Shown here: positions 7,810-15,308 of the stretch, piece by piece
Layout: every line of letters begins with the position of its first letter
Position numbering within the stretch: the first letter of the stretch is position 1
Source: Candidatus Saccharimonadota bacterium
Lineage (GTDB): Bacteria; Patescibacteriota; Saccharimonadia; Saccharimonadales; UBA4665
DNA length: 22,014 bases
Assembly: GCA_027314795.1 (NCBI GenBank)
Contig: DAHVAE010000001.1
Span: forward strand, 1 to 22,014
Reading direction: 5' to 3'
Notes under the pieces: model-generated
Seen by the model: the letters and a program-made list of their open reading frames with translations, nothing else
What the model was told of the DNA's origin: nothing
Databases searched by the model: none
Made by a program: the position numbers and the translations under genes

Positions 7810-8568
7810 TAGCCTTTTGTGGCTGTTAATAAGGTCTGAATGTAGCCTAAGATATCTAGCACCTGATTTAGAGGCTATCTCACCAGATTGTAAATTTCGC
7901 TTAGTGCTCATTCTATGGTTGCCCATAAAGGACTTTTTTGAGTAACCGATGAGCACCTCTATACCCGGTAGGCTTTCTGCAAACGTCAAAAGTTTTTCGT
8001 TTAACTCAACTGTTTTCCCGAAGCCAATTCCCGGATCAAGAATTATATCTTTTGGGTTAACACCACGGTCGATTAAATCTTGACGCTGTTTTAGGAGCTC
8101 TGTCTTAACTTGCTCAAAAGAGTCAATTTTATTCTCTTTTATATGACCAGCTTGGATATTCGTTCCTAAGGATTTCGGGAAGTGGCTGATTATTACCTTT
8201 AGTTTGTTTTTTATGACTAATTTCTTAATGTTGTCGTTATTTAATCCAGTTACATCATTTAGAATAAAACCTTTACTTATTTTGAGTGCTTTAGCAAAAG
8301 TTTCAGGGTGATAACTATCTAGAGATATGCGGTTTGGATATTTTCTGACAAGGAAAGTAAATACTGGCTCCAGTCTATCCCACTCTTCTTTAGCGGAGAT
8401 TATAGCTGCACCCGGTCGAGTTGATTCTGCACCGATGTCAACTATAGCTACGCCGTCATTAAGCATATGTTCTGCTTGAGATATTGCCGATTTGGGATCA
8501 ATTAGCCCATCACCACTAAAGCTATCTGGCGTAAGGTTAAGTACGCCTACAAAGTCTAGTCTTTTCAT
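7801..8568 (-). CDS. folP: Dihydropteroate synthase
   Basis: Condenses p-aminobenzoate with dihydropterin pyrophosphate to give dihydropteroate, the precursor of folate. The TIM-barrel signatures are present in order: VGVLNLTPDSFSGDG near the N terminus, DIGAESTRPGA, LNDVTG, ILDPGIGFGKT and GYSKKSFMG. Length is 255 residues, slightly short for the family. The C-terminal barrel motif usually read as RVHDV is LRLHS, keeping Arg and His but losing the Asp. The ATG is supported by a TATAAT 7 nt upstream on the minus strand. The gene is divergent from ftsE and convergent with prfB, with a 9-bp overlap of the 3' ends. No other folate gene is in the window, so the source of pterin and pABA is unknown. 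Confidence 0.93.
   Translation of the reverse strand: MKRLDFVGVLNLTPDSFSGDGLIDPKSAISQAEHMLNDGVAIVDIGAESTRPGAAIISAKEEWDRLEPVFTFLVRKYPNRISLDSYHPETFAKALKISKGFILNDVTGLNNDNIKKLVIKNKLKVIISHFPKSLGTNIQAGHIKENKIDSFEQVKTELLKQRQDLIDRGVNPKDIILDPGIGFGKTVELNEKLLTFAESLPGIEVLIGYSKKSFMGNHRMSTKRNLQSGEIASKSGARYLRLHSDLINSHKRLLI
7806..7829. terminator. Hairpin at the prfB/folP convergent junction
   Basis: TTAATAGCC (7806-7814) and GGCTGTTAA (7821-7829) form a 9-bp stem with the 6-nt loop TTTTGT. In the plus-strand RNA all nine positions can pair (one U-G wobble). In the minus-strand RNA there is one C-A mismatch, but a short U-rich stretch follows. It covers the prfB stop codon and lies at the folP 3' end. It is a plausible bidirectional terminator, although the U-tract is weak. 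Confidence 0.45.
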
Positions 8569-8627
8569 TTAAGTTATTATACATACAGGGTTATAAAGCG
8601 TTCACTAATCCGATATAATAAAAGTAG
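8569..8627. promoter_or_regulatory. Divergent folP/ftsE promoter region with two leaderless -10 boxes
   Basis: This 59-bp gap holds two perfect TATAAT boxes on opposite strands. The folP box (minus strand, 8581 to 8576) ends 7 nt before the folP ATG. The ftsE box (plus strand, 8614-8619) ends 8 nt before the ftsE ATG. Neither has a convincing -35 at 16-18 bp or a TG extension, and no Shine-Dalgarno fits in either leader. Confidence 0.65.
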
Positions 8628-9311
8628 ATGATACTTCTTGATCGGGTAACAAAAACCTATTCTAAGGCTATGGGCCCGGCTCTTAACCGCGTGAGCTTGC
8701 ACATTGAACCAAAAGAGTTTGTTATTGTAGTTGGGCAAAGTGGCGCCGGTAAGACGACATTACTTCGATTACTTACCAGGGAGGAGATGCCGAGCTCTGG
8801 GAAGATAATTATTGGAGGTATAGATTACGATAAGCTCAAAGACAAGGATATCCCGCTGGTTAGGCGTAAGATAGGCGTTGTCTTTCAGGATTTTAAGCTA
8901 CTTCCCAATAGGAGCGTATTTGAAAACGTGTCTTTTGCGCTAGAGATCGTTGGAGCTAGCAGTCATGAAATAAAAAACATGGTACCAAGAGTTTTAGAGA
9001 TAGTTAACCTCAAAGGTAAGGATAAGAATATGCCTCTAGAGCTTAGTGGCGGAGAGAGACAAAGAGTAGCTATCGCTAGAGCTATAGTCAGGCAGCCTAG
9101 GATACTTATAGCCGATGAGCCAACCGGTAATCTAGACCCTAAACACGCCTGGGATGTCATAAAAGTACTAGAAAAAATCAATAGATTTGGTACGACAGTA
9201 CTACTAACTACGCATAATGTTGCTATAGTAAACAAGTTAAAAAGGCGAGTGGTTACATTAGAGCATGGTAAACTCACATCTGATAGAGCACACGCAAGTT
9301 ACAAACTATGA
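8628..9311 (+). CDS. ftsE: Cell division ATP-binding protein FtsE
   Basis: ABC ATPase that pairs with FtsX at the division site and drives peptidoglycan hydrolase activation rather than transport. The 227 residues show Walker A GQSGAGKTT (Lys42), the Q-loop in VVFQDFKLLPNRSVFENV, signature LSGGERQR (139 onward), Walker B LIADEPTGNLD (Asp163/Glu164) and the H-loop His196 in TTHN. The AxxGPALxxVSL start and overall length are typical of FtsE. The ATG is placed by a -10 box 8 nt upstream. It ends in TGA, and ftsX follows after 44 bp. Confidence 0.95.
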   Translation: MILLDRVTKTYSKAMGPALNRVSLHIEPKEFVIVVGQSGAGKTTLLRLLTREEMPSSGKIIIGGIDYDKLKDKDIPLVRRKIGVVFQDFKLLPNRSVFENVSFALEIVGASSHEIKNMVPRVLEIVNLKGKDKNMPLELSGGERQRVAIARAIVRQPRILIADEPTGNLDPKHAWDVIKVLEKINRFGTTVLLTTHNVAIVNKLKRRVVTLEHGKLTSDRAHASYKL

Positions 9312-9355
9312 ATGGGACAAGTGAACACAATATTTATTCATAATTGGTATAAACG

Positions 9356-10297
9356 ATGAAGAGACGGCTGATAACTTTCGGCAGAATAATCCAAACAGGC
9401 GTATTGAACTTTATGCGCAATGTTGGGATTGCCGCTGCTGCAATAGCTGTAATGGTTGTTACGCTGACGATATTATTAATGTCGGTCGTAATAAATTCGA
9501 CATTTTCTAACACCATTGCTCAGATAACTTCTAAAATAGATATATCTGTCTATCTTAAAGACAGCGATAGTCAAACTCAGGTTAACAAACTACTGAGCGA
9601 TCTCAAGGCGTTGCCAAACACTCAGTCGGTCCAGTATCTAAATAAACAACAGGTTTTAGCTCAGTATGAGCAGCAAAATGCCGGCAACCAGCAACTTCAG
9701 CTAGCCATCAATGAAACGTCTAATCCTTTACCAGCCACGATTCATATAAAAACAAAAAATCTTAACGAGATAGCTGGTATTAAATCCTTTTTAGTTAAGC
9801 CCGATATTGCCGCTCTTCAATCAAACCCGCCTTCATATTCAGGTAGTCTAGAGAAGGCCATAAACAACATCACTCATGCAACTAACATTTTAAGGGAGCT
9901 GGGTGTCATAGCTGTAATTGTGTTTGCGGTTATTTGTGCACTGATAATTTTCAATACTATTCAAATGGCTATATTTAACCGACGAGATGAAATTCAGATT
10001 ATGCGCTTGCTTGGGGCAAGTACTAGCTATATTAGGGGACCGTTCGTAGTGGAAAGTGCGATTTATGGTATTTTAGCTGCCGTGGCTTCAATTCTGATTA
10101 TTAATTTTCTATTTGTTACTGCTAGCTCAACACTTCAAGCAACGACTTTAGGCCTTCTCAATATTGGCTATGCTAACAACTATTTTGATGATCATTTCTG
10201 GTTATTTTTGACAATGCAAATTGTTATTGGCATAATGATTGGAGCCGTTTCAGCGACCATAGCGACCAGGCGATATCTAAAATTTAAGATTAAATAG
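9356..10297 (+). CDS. ftsX: Cell division permease-like protein FtsX
   Basis: Membrane partner of FtsE; 313 residues. A first membrane helix lies at about 20-47 (VGIAAAAIAVMVVTLTILLM), followed by an extracellular domain of about 130 residues (Gln/Asn-rich, 50-180). Three more helices follow at about 184-207, 230-256 and 282-306. MAIFNRRDEIQIMRLLGAS between helices 2 and 3 is the classic FtsX/MacB-type cytoplasmic loop motif. In Streptococcus the extracellular loop docks PcsB, and here a PcsB-like gene follows 11 bp downstream, so the same partnership is inferred. A CATAAT at 9340-9345 ends 10 nt before the ATG and could be a secondary promoter; otherwise it is read from the ftsE promoter. 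Confidence 0.93.
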   Translation: MKRRLITFGRIIQTGVLNFMRNVGIAAAAIAVMVVTLTILLMSVVINSTFSNTIAQITSKIDISVYLKDSDSQTQVNKLLSDLKALPNTQSVQYLNKQQVLAQYEQQNAGNQQLQLAINETSNPLPATIHIKTKNLNEIAGIKSFLVKPDIAALQSNPPSYSGSLEKAINNITHATNILRELGVIAVIVFAVICALIIFNTIQMAIFNRRDEIQIMRLLGASTSYIRGPFVVESAIYGILAAVASILIINFLFVTASSTLQATTLGLLNIGYANNYFDDHFWLFLTMQIVIGIMIGAVSATIATRRYLKFKIK

Positions 10298-10308
10298 TCA
10301 ATTAAAAT

Positions 10309-11610
10309 TTGCTAGACAGGGTAGTTTTGAGGTTGTTTCGTTTTATTGGGGGTAGAGATTTAGCAGCCAAGGTGTTTACTTATGGTAATAACGGGCGTAT
10401 ATTACTAATTGCAAGATCAAAACATAAAAACATGCTTAAAGACTCGCCTCACACTAATAAACTATTGGTACGTTTAAGATCAACGCCAGTTTTGGCAGTA
10501 ATTAGTATTATTGTTGTTGGTGTTGGATTTATTATCACGCCGATTATAGTAAGAGCTGATACATATCAGGCACAGATCAATTCGTTAAGTCAACAAAATG
10601 CCACTGCTCAAAACTCAATTAATACTCTTGCGGGTCAAGCATCAAATTATCAGCAAGTCATAAATAACTTACAGGCACAAATTAGCGGTATGCAGTCGGC
10701 TATTGCCATGAACCAAACCAAGCAGTCTAGTTTGGAAACGCAGATAGCCAATAATCAAGTCGAACTAGCTCAAGAGAAAAGTGTTTTAGCTGACGATATA
10801 AAAACCATGTATGTCAATGGTCAATTAACTCCCGTAGAGATGTTGGCGACCAGCAATAATCTTAGTGAATTTGTTGATCAACAAGCTGCATATAACTCTG
10901 TCCAGCAAAAAATCCAAGACACAGTCGATCAAGTTAATAGTTTGCAAGCTCAGCTTCAGCAGCAGAAGCAGCAACTGACAATTGTACTTAACACTGAGCA
11001 GCAGCAAGAAAGTCAACTAACCAGTGCTCAGAACCAACAACAACAACTGCTTTCGTATAATCAGGGTCAGCAGGCAACATATAACCAGCAAATTCAGAGT
11101 AATAATAGTCAGATAGCTGTTTTAAGGGCTGAACAAATTGCAGCTAACCGAAAATTAGTCGGCACAGGTACGATTGACTTTAGTGGTTCATGTGGCGGCA
11201 GTTATCCGGCTACAGCATCTGGTCCTAATGGCAATTGGGGTTGTGATTATCCTTTGGATAATACTCTAGACAATTGGGGGATGTACAACCGAGAGTGTGT
11301 AAGCTACACGGCTTGGATGGTCTATGAAACTTATGGCTATATGCCCTATTGGGGCGGTAGTGGCGATGCTAATCAATGGCCGGCCAACGCTGAGGCTGCA
11401 GGAATTCCTGTTGGCTCTACTCCTAAAGTAGGTTCGGTAGCTATATATATGGGTGGCGCTAGTGACCCATGGGGTCACGCTATGTGGGTGAAGAGCGTAA
11501 ACGGCGATGGGACTATAACTGTTGATCAGTACAATCTTTACTATGACGGTAACTTTTATGAGACTACAATTCCATCTTCCGGACTGACGTATATATATTT
11601 TGGTGGTTAA
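10309..11610 (+). CDS. PcsB-like secreted peptidoglycan hydrolase: coiled coil plus CHAP domain
   Basis: Predicted FtsEX-controlled murein hydrolase. From the TTG at 10309 it is 433 residues. A membrane/signal segment lies at about 62-83 (VLAVISIIVVGVGFIITPIIVRA, possible cleavage after VRA). A long Gln/Asn-rich coiled coil (about 88-285) follows, including the PcsB-like DDIKTMYVNGQLTPVEML and LSEFVDQQAAYNSVQQK. The C-terminal CHAP domain (about 300-433) has catalytic Cys330 in NRECVSYTAW, His390 in WGHAMWV and a third polar residue at Asn409 in VDQYN. CHAP enzymes cut peptidoglycan as amidases or endopeptidases. The start is uncertain: the ATG at 10432 would give a more ordinary 42-residue signal peptide (MLKDSPHTNKLLVRLR...). 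Neither start has a clear ribosome binding site. It sits between ftsX and a Ctp protease. Confidence 0.85.
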   Translation: MLDRVVLRLFRFIGGRDLAAKVFTYGNNGRILLIARSKHKNMLKDSPHTNKLLVRLRSTPVLAVISIIVVGVGFIITPIIVRADTYQAQINSLSQQNATAQNSINTLAGQASNYQQVINNLQAQISGMQSAIAMNQTKQSSLETQIANNQVELAQEKSVLADDIKTMYVNGQLTPVEMLATSNNLSEFVDQQAAYNSVQQKIQDTVDQVNSLQAQLQQQKQQLTIVLNTEQQQESQLTSAQNQQQQLLSYNQGQQATYNQQIQSNNSQIAVLRAEQIAANRKLVGTGTIDFSGSCGGSYPATASGPNGNWGCDYPLDNTLDNWGMYNRECVSYTAWMVYETYGYMPYWGGSGDANQWPANAEAAGIPVGSTPKVGSVAIYMGGASDPWGHAMWVKSVNGDGTITVDQYNLYYDGNFYETTIPSSGLTYIYFGG

Positions 11611-11646
11611 TATTCTCTAAAGTTCGTATGCTTTAATTGTTTGCTA

Positions 11647-11652
11647 TATAAT
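11647..11652 (+). promoter_or_regulatory. -10 box of the S41 protease gene
   Basis: A perfect TATAAT ends 11 nt before the ATG at 11664, leaving at most about 4-5 nt of leader. No Shine-Dalgarno or clear -35 is present. It would allow the protease to be made apart from the ftsEX transcript. Confidence 0.5.
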
Positions 11653-11663
11653 ATGCGAGACAT

Positions 11664-12896
11664 ATGAAGGAACAACTTAGCGGTGGTGAGCGAAGTAATG
11701 TCTCTTCGCAAAAACGATTTAAACCAATACTGATGGTCAAGATTGTGATTGGGCTAGCTGTTGCTGCTGGCATGCTAGTTTTGGGTATTAATATTGGTAA
11801 TGGCAATATTAATATGTCTGGTAGTGGTATAACTGGGCTGCCGGCAAAGCTAGATTACTCGACGGTGAATCAGGTATATAATTCCTTAAGGGAAAACTAC
11901 GACGGCAAACTAACTGCAACTCAAGTATTAAACGGCATCAAAGAGGGTATAGCGGCCTCAACAAATGACCCCTACACCGAATACTTTACTCCAGCTCAAG
12001 CTACTGCTTTTAGTAATGAGTTAAATAACTCATTTAGTGGTATTGGTGCTGAACTAGGTGAGAATAGTAGTGGAGTTCTACAGATTATAGCCCCGATTAG
12101 CGGTACGCCTGCGGCTAAAGCAGGGCTACAAGCCGGGGATTTGATCACTTCAATTAATGGCCAAACGACAAATGGGATGACTGTTGATCAAGCCGTTAAT
12201 TTAATTCGTGGTAAATCTGGCACGAAAGTTACCTTAGGCATACTTAGGGGTAGTCAAGATCTAACCTTCAATATTACGAGAGCAAACATAACAGTGCCTA
12301 GTGTAAATATGAAAATCCTTAGCAATAATATTGGTTATATACAAATATCAACCTTCGCAAATGACACTTCATCATTAGCCCAAAAGGATGCCCAGCAACT
12401 GGTTAATGATCACGTAAAAGGTATAGTGCTAGATCTCAGAAATGATCCAGGCGGACTATTAACTGCCGCCATCAATGTTTCCAGTCTATGGGTGCCAAAC
12501 GGGAAAACTATACTGACAGAAAGACGCGGCAATACCATCATTGATACATATTATGCAGAAGGGGGAGACATATTGCATGGAATTCCGACCGTAGTACTAA
12601 TTAACGGTGGCAGTGCCTCAGCATCAGAAATCACTACCGGCGCCTTGCATGATAATGGTGACGCTTACGTCATAGGTGAAAAAAGCTACGGTAAGGGGGT
12701 AGTCCAGCAACTAATAAACTTCGGGGACGGTTCAGAGCTGAAAGTAACTGTAGCTAGCTGGTACAGGCCAGACGGTCAGAATATTAACCATAAAGGGATT
12801 ATGCCAGATGAAACAGTCAACTTAACATCTCAAGATGCTGCTAGTAATAACGATACTCAACTTAATGCAGCTCTAAATTATCTCGCTAGCCATTAA
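11664..12896 (+). CDS. S41 family C-terminal processing protease (CtpA/CtpB-like) with PDZ domain
   Basis: Membrane-anchored extracytoplasmic serine protease of 410 residues. A single membrane helix lies at about 23-45 (ILMVKIVIGLAVAAGMLVLGI). A PDZ domain follows at about 125-205 (GIGAELGENSSGVLQII, GTPAAKAGLQAGDLITSINGQ), then the S41 core (GYIQISTFAND, GIVLDLRNDPGGLL). The Ser/Lys dyad is Ser319 in GGSASASEI and Lys344 in EKSYGKGVVQ, with the 25-residue spacing of E. coli Tsp/Prc. The C-terminal piece has SWYRPDGQNINHKGIMPDE. It directly follows the hydrolase gene after 53 bp; Ctp proteases elsewhere trim or degrade envelope hydrolases, so it may control the CHAP enzyme. B. subtilis also has ctpB next to ftsEX. 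Confidence 0.93.
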   Translation: MKEQLSGGERSNVSSQKRFKPILMVKIVIGLAVAAGMLVLGINIGNGNINMSGSGITGLPAKLDYSTVNQVYNSLRENYDGKLTATQVLNGIKEGIAASTNDPYTEYFTPAQATAFSNELNNSFSGIGAELGENSSGVLQIIAPISGTPAAKAGLQAGDLITSINGQTTNGMTVDQAVNLIRGKSGTKVTLGILRGSQDLTFNITRANITVPSVNMKILSNNIGYIQISTFANDTSSLAQKDAQQLVNDHVKGIVLDLRNDPGGLLTAAINVSSLWVPNGKTILTERRGNTIIDTYYAEGGDILHGIPTVVLINGGSASASEITTGALHDNGDAYVIGEKSYGKGVVQQLINFGDGSELKVTVASWYRPDGQNINHKGIMPDETVNLTSQDAASNNDTQLNAALNYLASH

Positions 12897-12950
12897 GAAC
12901 TTTTTACACCTTGATCTTATCAGATATCCGATGTAGCATTAGGGAATTAA

Positions 12951-12956
12951 TATAAA
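12951..12956 (+). promoter_or_regulatory. -10-like box (TATAAA) deciding the pyrG start
   Basis: TATAAA ends 6 nt before the ATG at 12963, the same short distance seen at serS and folP. It ends only 3 nt before the in-frame GTG at 12960, which argues for the ATG as the real start. The AGAGG next to it is too close to act as a Shine-Dalgarno. Confidence 0.45.
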
Positions 12957-12962
12957 GAGGTG

Positions 12963-14573
12963 ATGGTGGCCAAGAAGCCGACCAAGTATATTTTTGTAAC
13001 TGGCGGGGTGATATCCGGATTGGGCAAAGGGATAACCGCGGCCTCTATCGCCAACCTCTTAAAAGCTCGTGGATTCAAGGTTAATTTACAGAAATGCGAT
13101 CCCTATCTTAATGTTGATGCGGGCACCTTAAATCCCCGGGAACATGGTGAGTGTTTCGTAACTTGGGATGGTGCAGAAACAGATTTAGATCTAGGCCACT
13201 ATGAACGCTTTTTAGATGATGAACTAAGTCAAGCCAGTTCACTAATGGCTGGAAGGGTCTTACTAAAAGTAATCCAAGATGAAAGAGCTGGTAAGTATGA
13301 GGGTGATGATGTTCAGATAATTCCGCACCTTACAGCTGCTATTCAACAGTACATCATTAAGGCTGCAGAGGGCTACGATGTCCATATCGTTGAGATTGGG
13401 GGTACGGTTGGCGACTATGAGTCACTTAGTTTCATTGAATCTATTCGTGAACTTGGTCTCCGTGTTGGACTGGATAATTGTCTATACGTACATTTGGTTT
13501 ACTTGCCATTTCTTAGTGCTTCTCAGGAAACTAAGACTAAACCAGCGCAAAATTCAGTTAGAGACCTTAGGGGCTTAGGCATAAAGCCTGACGTTCTAGT
13601 AGCTAGGAGCGAGAAGATTGCTAATGATTCTGTTATTAAAAAACTAAGTTTATTTACTGGAGTTGAAGAAGATGCTATTGTACTACTTCCTAATGCGACT
13701 TCAATCTATCAAGTGCCGTTAACTCTCGAAGATTCCGGCATAGCTAACGTTATTACTAAACATCTAGGCTTGCCAACAAAGAAGCCCAATCTTAAGCAAT
13801 GGCAAGAGGTTGTGAAACTAGCTACTACTAATTTTGACAAGACTGTTAATATTGCTGTGGTAGCTAAGTATATGGATAATACCGATACTTATTTATCCGT
13901 GTTTGAGGCCCTTAAAGCAGCTGCTTGGTGGAATAATACCAATTTAAAAATTAGCTGGGTTAAGGCGGAAGATTTTGACGCTGAGAATGCGGATATAAGC
14001 ACTGACCTGGCTAAATTTGAAGGTATAGTTGTTCCAGGTGGTTTTGGTGTCCGTGGGCTTGAAGGCAAGATTAAGGCTGCTCAGTATGCCTTGAAGCAGA
14101 AAGTACCGTATTTGGGTCTATGCCTCGGTTTACAGATGGGCGTTATAGCTGCTGCCAGAAATGCCGGGCTTAGCGATGCAACGACTTTTGAGCTAAACCC
14201 TCAATCTAAGTTTTTAGTTATCAATACTATGGCCGATCAGGTTGGCAAAGAAATGACCGGTGGAACGATGAGGCTAGGTAACTATAACTGTCATCTAGAA
14301 AAAGATTCATTAGCGTATAAGGTATACGGTAAATTAGACATTGTTGAGAGACACAGGCATCGTGGTGAATGTAATAATGACTTTATAGATAAGTTCAAGG
14401 ATTGGGGGATTAAGGCTTCTGGCATTAATCCTGACAACCATTTAGTAGAAGTTATTGAAGGAATAGACCAGCCGTTTTTCTTGGCTAGCCAATTTCATCC
14501 TGAGTTTAAGGCTAGGCCGAATCGAGCCCATCCAATGTTTGATGGCTTTATCAAGGCGGCATTAAATAGATAG
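12963..14573 (+). CDS. pyrG: CTP synthase (glutamine-hydrolysing)
   Basis: Converts UTP to CTP using ATP and ammonia from glutamine. The synthetase half begins TKYIFVTGGVISGLGKGI (P-loop) and continues with KCDPYLNVDAGTLNP, HGECFVTWDGAETDLDLGHYERF and HIVEIGGTVGDYESL. The class I glutamine amidotransferase half has VPGGFGVRG, the nucleophile Cys387 in YLGLCLGLQMG, and the His512/Glu514 pair in FHPEFK. Length is 536 residues from the ATG (E. coli 545), with all catalytic parts present. An in-frame GTG lies 3 nt earlier and a GTG 3 nt later; the ATG fits the -10 spacing best. It has its own promoter after the S41 gene and is followed by a response regulator. Confidence 0.97.
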   Translation: MVAKKPTKYIFVTGGVISGLGKGITAASIANLLKARGFKVNLQKCDPYLNVDAGTLNPREHGECFVTWDGAETDLDLGHYERFLDDELSQASSLMAGRVLLKVIQDERAGKYEGDDVQIIPHLTAAIQQYIIKAAEGYDVHIVEIGGTVGDYESLSFIESIRELGLRVGLDNCLYVHLVYLPFLSASQETKTKPAQNSVRDLRGLGIKPDVLVARSEKIANDSVIKKLSLFTGVEEDAIVLLPNATSIYQVPLTLEDSGIANVITKHLGLPTKKPNLKQWQEVVKLATTNFDKTVNIAVVAKYMDNTDTYLSVFEALKAAAWWNNTNLKISWVKAEDFDAENADISTDLAKFEGIVVPGGFGVRGLEGKIKAAQYALKQKVPYLGLCLGLQMGVIAAARNAGLSDATTFELNPQSKFLVINTMADQVGKEMTGGTMRLGNYNCHLEKDSLAYKVYGKLDIVERHRHRGECNNDFIDKFKDWGIKASGINPDNHLVEVIEGIDQPFFLASQFHPEFKARPNRAHPMFDGFIKAALNR

Positions 14574-14599
14574 CACTTGATAATTAGTTAATATCTAGT

Positions 14600-14605
14600 T
14601 ACCAT
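14600..14605 (+). promoter_or_regulatory. Weak -10 candidate (TACCAT) of the response regulator gene
   Basis: TACCAT matches TATAAT at four of six bases and ends 7 nt before the ATG at 14613, the common leaderless distance in this window. There is no Shine-Dalgarno in the 39-bp gap after pyrG. On its own the match is weak. Confidence 0.3.
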
Positions 14606-14612
14606 AGGCATA

Positions 14613-15029
14613 ATGGATCTTGATCAAAACTCGGATACTGAAGTAAATTCAGCCGCTCCAAAGCGGGTTCTGCTTGTCGAAGATGACGACTCGCTAGCAA
14701 ATGTATACATCACTCGTTTACAAGCTGAAGGGCTAGATGTCCGGAGAGTAAATAACGGTGAAGATGCCTTGGCTGCAGCTCTAAATTACCAGCCAAATCT
14801 AGTGGTACTTGATGTCATGATGCCTAAAGTCAGTGGTTTTGATGTACTAGATATCCTCAGAAACACACCAGAAACAGCCAACCTAAAGATTATTATGTTA
14901 ACTGCGTTAAGCCAGGATAGCGACAAAGAGAGAGCCGAGACATTGGGCGTAGATGAATATCTTGTTAAGTCTCAGGTTGTAATAGCTGACGTCATCGAAC
15001 GCATTAAGCATCAGTTGAACATTGCTTAA
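14613..15029 (+). CDS. Single-domain response regulator (receiver only)
   Basis: A 138-residue protein with a 16-residue polar N-terminal extension and one receiver domain, with no output domain. All phosphorylation residues are present: acidic pocket Asp24/Asp25 (LLVEDDDS), phosphoacceptor Asp67 (VVLDVMMPKVSGFD), Thr97 (IIMLTAL) and Lys119 (EYLVKS). The usual K-P after the lysine is K-S. It is expected to be a CheY/Spo0F-like phosphorylated switch or phosphorelay intermediate that acts by protein contacts. No intact histidine kinase is nearby; the only kinase-like gene in the window (20642-21358) lacks its His. The 3' end is 5 bp from the convergent rpmA gene. Confidence 0.9.
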   Translation: MDLDQNSDTEVNSAAPKRVLLVEDDDSLANVYITRLQAEGLDVRRVNNGEDALAAALNYQPNLVVLDVMMPKVSGFDVLDILRNTPETANLKIIMLTALSQDSDKERAETLGVDEYLVKSQVVIADVIERIKHQLNIA

Positions 15030-15056
15030 AAAATCTAGACAACTGAAACTTCAGTT
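15028..15056 (-). terminator. Possible weak terminator at the rpmA 3' end
   Basis: On the minus strand AACTGA-AGTT-TCAGTT (15056 to 15041) forms a 6-bp stem inside the last codons of rpmA, followed after 7 nt by six T residues (15033-15028). The stem is short and AT-rich and the T-run is offset, so this is only a candidate. Confidence 0.25.
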
Positions 15057-15307
15057 CGACGAACACTTTTGCCGCTAAAGGTTCTAACCTTACGTATTTT
15101 AAACTGGACTATGCCATCTTTTGCTGCATGAATTGTATAATTTCGGCTCATTTTAGTGCCATCACCAGGCCTTTTAGTCATGCCGACCTGACGGATTATT
15201 ACTTGTCCGATCTTTACTTTTTGACCACCGTATAGCTTAACGCCTAATCTTTGGCCAGGAGAGTCGTGAACATTTTTAGCTGTACCGCCAGCCTTAACGT
15301 GTGACAT
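15035..15307 (-). CDS. rpmA: 50S ribosomal protein L27
   Basis: Large-subunit protein whose flexible N terminus reaches the peptidyl transferase centre. The 90 residues begin MSHVKAGGTAKNVHDSPGQRLGVK, aligning with the family MAHKKAGGS...RDS...RLGVK, and continue with YGGQKVKIGQVIIRQVG, RPG and NYTIHAAKDGIVQF, as in L27. There is no N-terminal cleavable extension of the Firmicutes type. An AAGGA Shine-Dalgarno lies 6 nt before the ATG, inside the end of the upstream methyltransferase gene, and only one base separates that gene's TAA from this ATG, so the two are co-transcribed. It is not next to rplU (L21), its usual partner. Confidence 0.94.
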   Translation of the reverse strand: MSHVKAGGTAKNVHDSPGQRLGVKLYGGQKVKIGQVIIRQVGMTKRPGDGTKMSRNYTIHAAKDGIVQFKIRKVRTFSGKSVRRTEVSVV

Positions 15308-15308
15308 G

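Noticed and set aside
8963..9277. 104-codon open frame on the minus strand inside ftsE
   Set aside because: Antisense to the ABC signature and Walker B region of ftsE; composition reflects the complement of ftsE codons.
9348..9353. TATAAA just before ftsX as its -10 box
   Set aside because: It ends only 2 nt before the ATG, so transcription would start inside the coding region.
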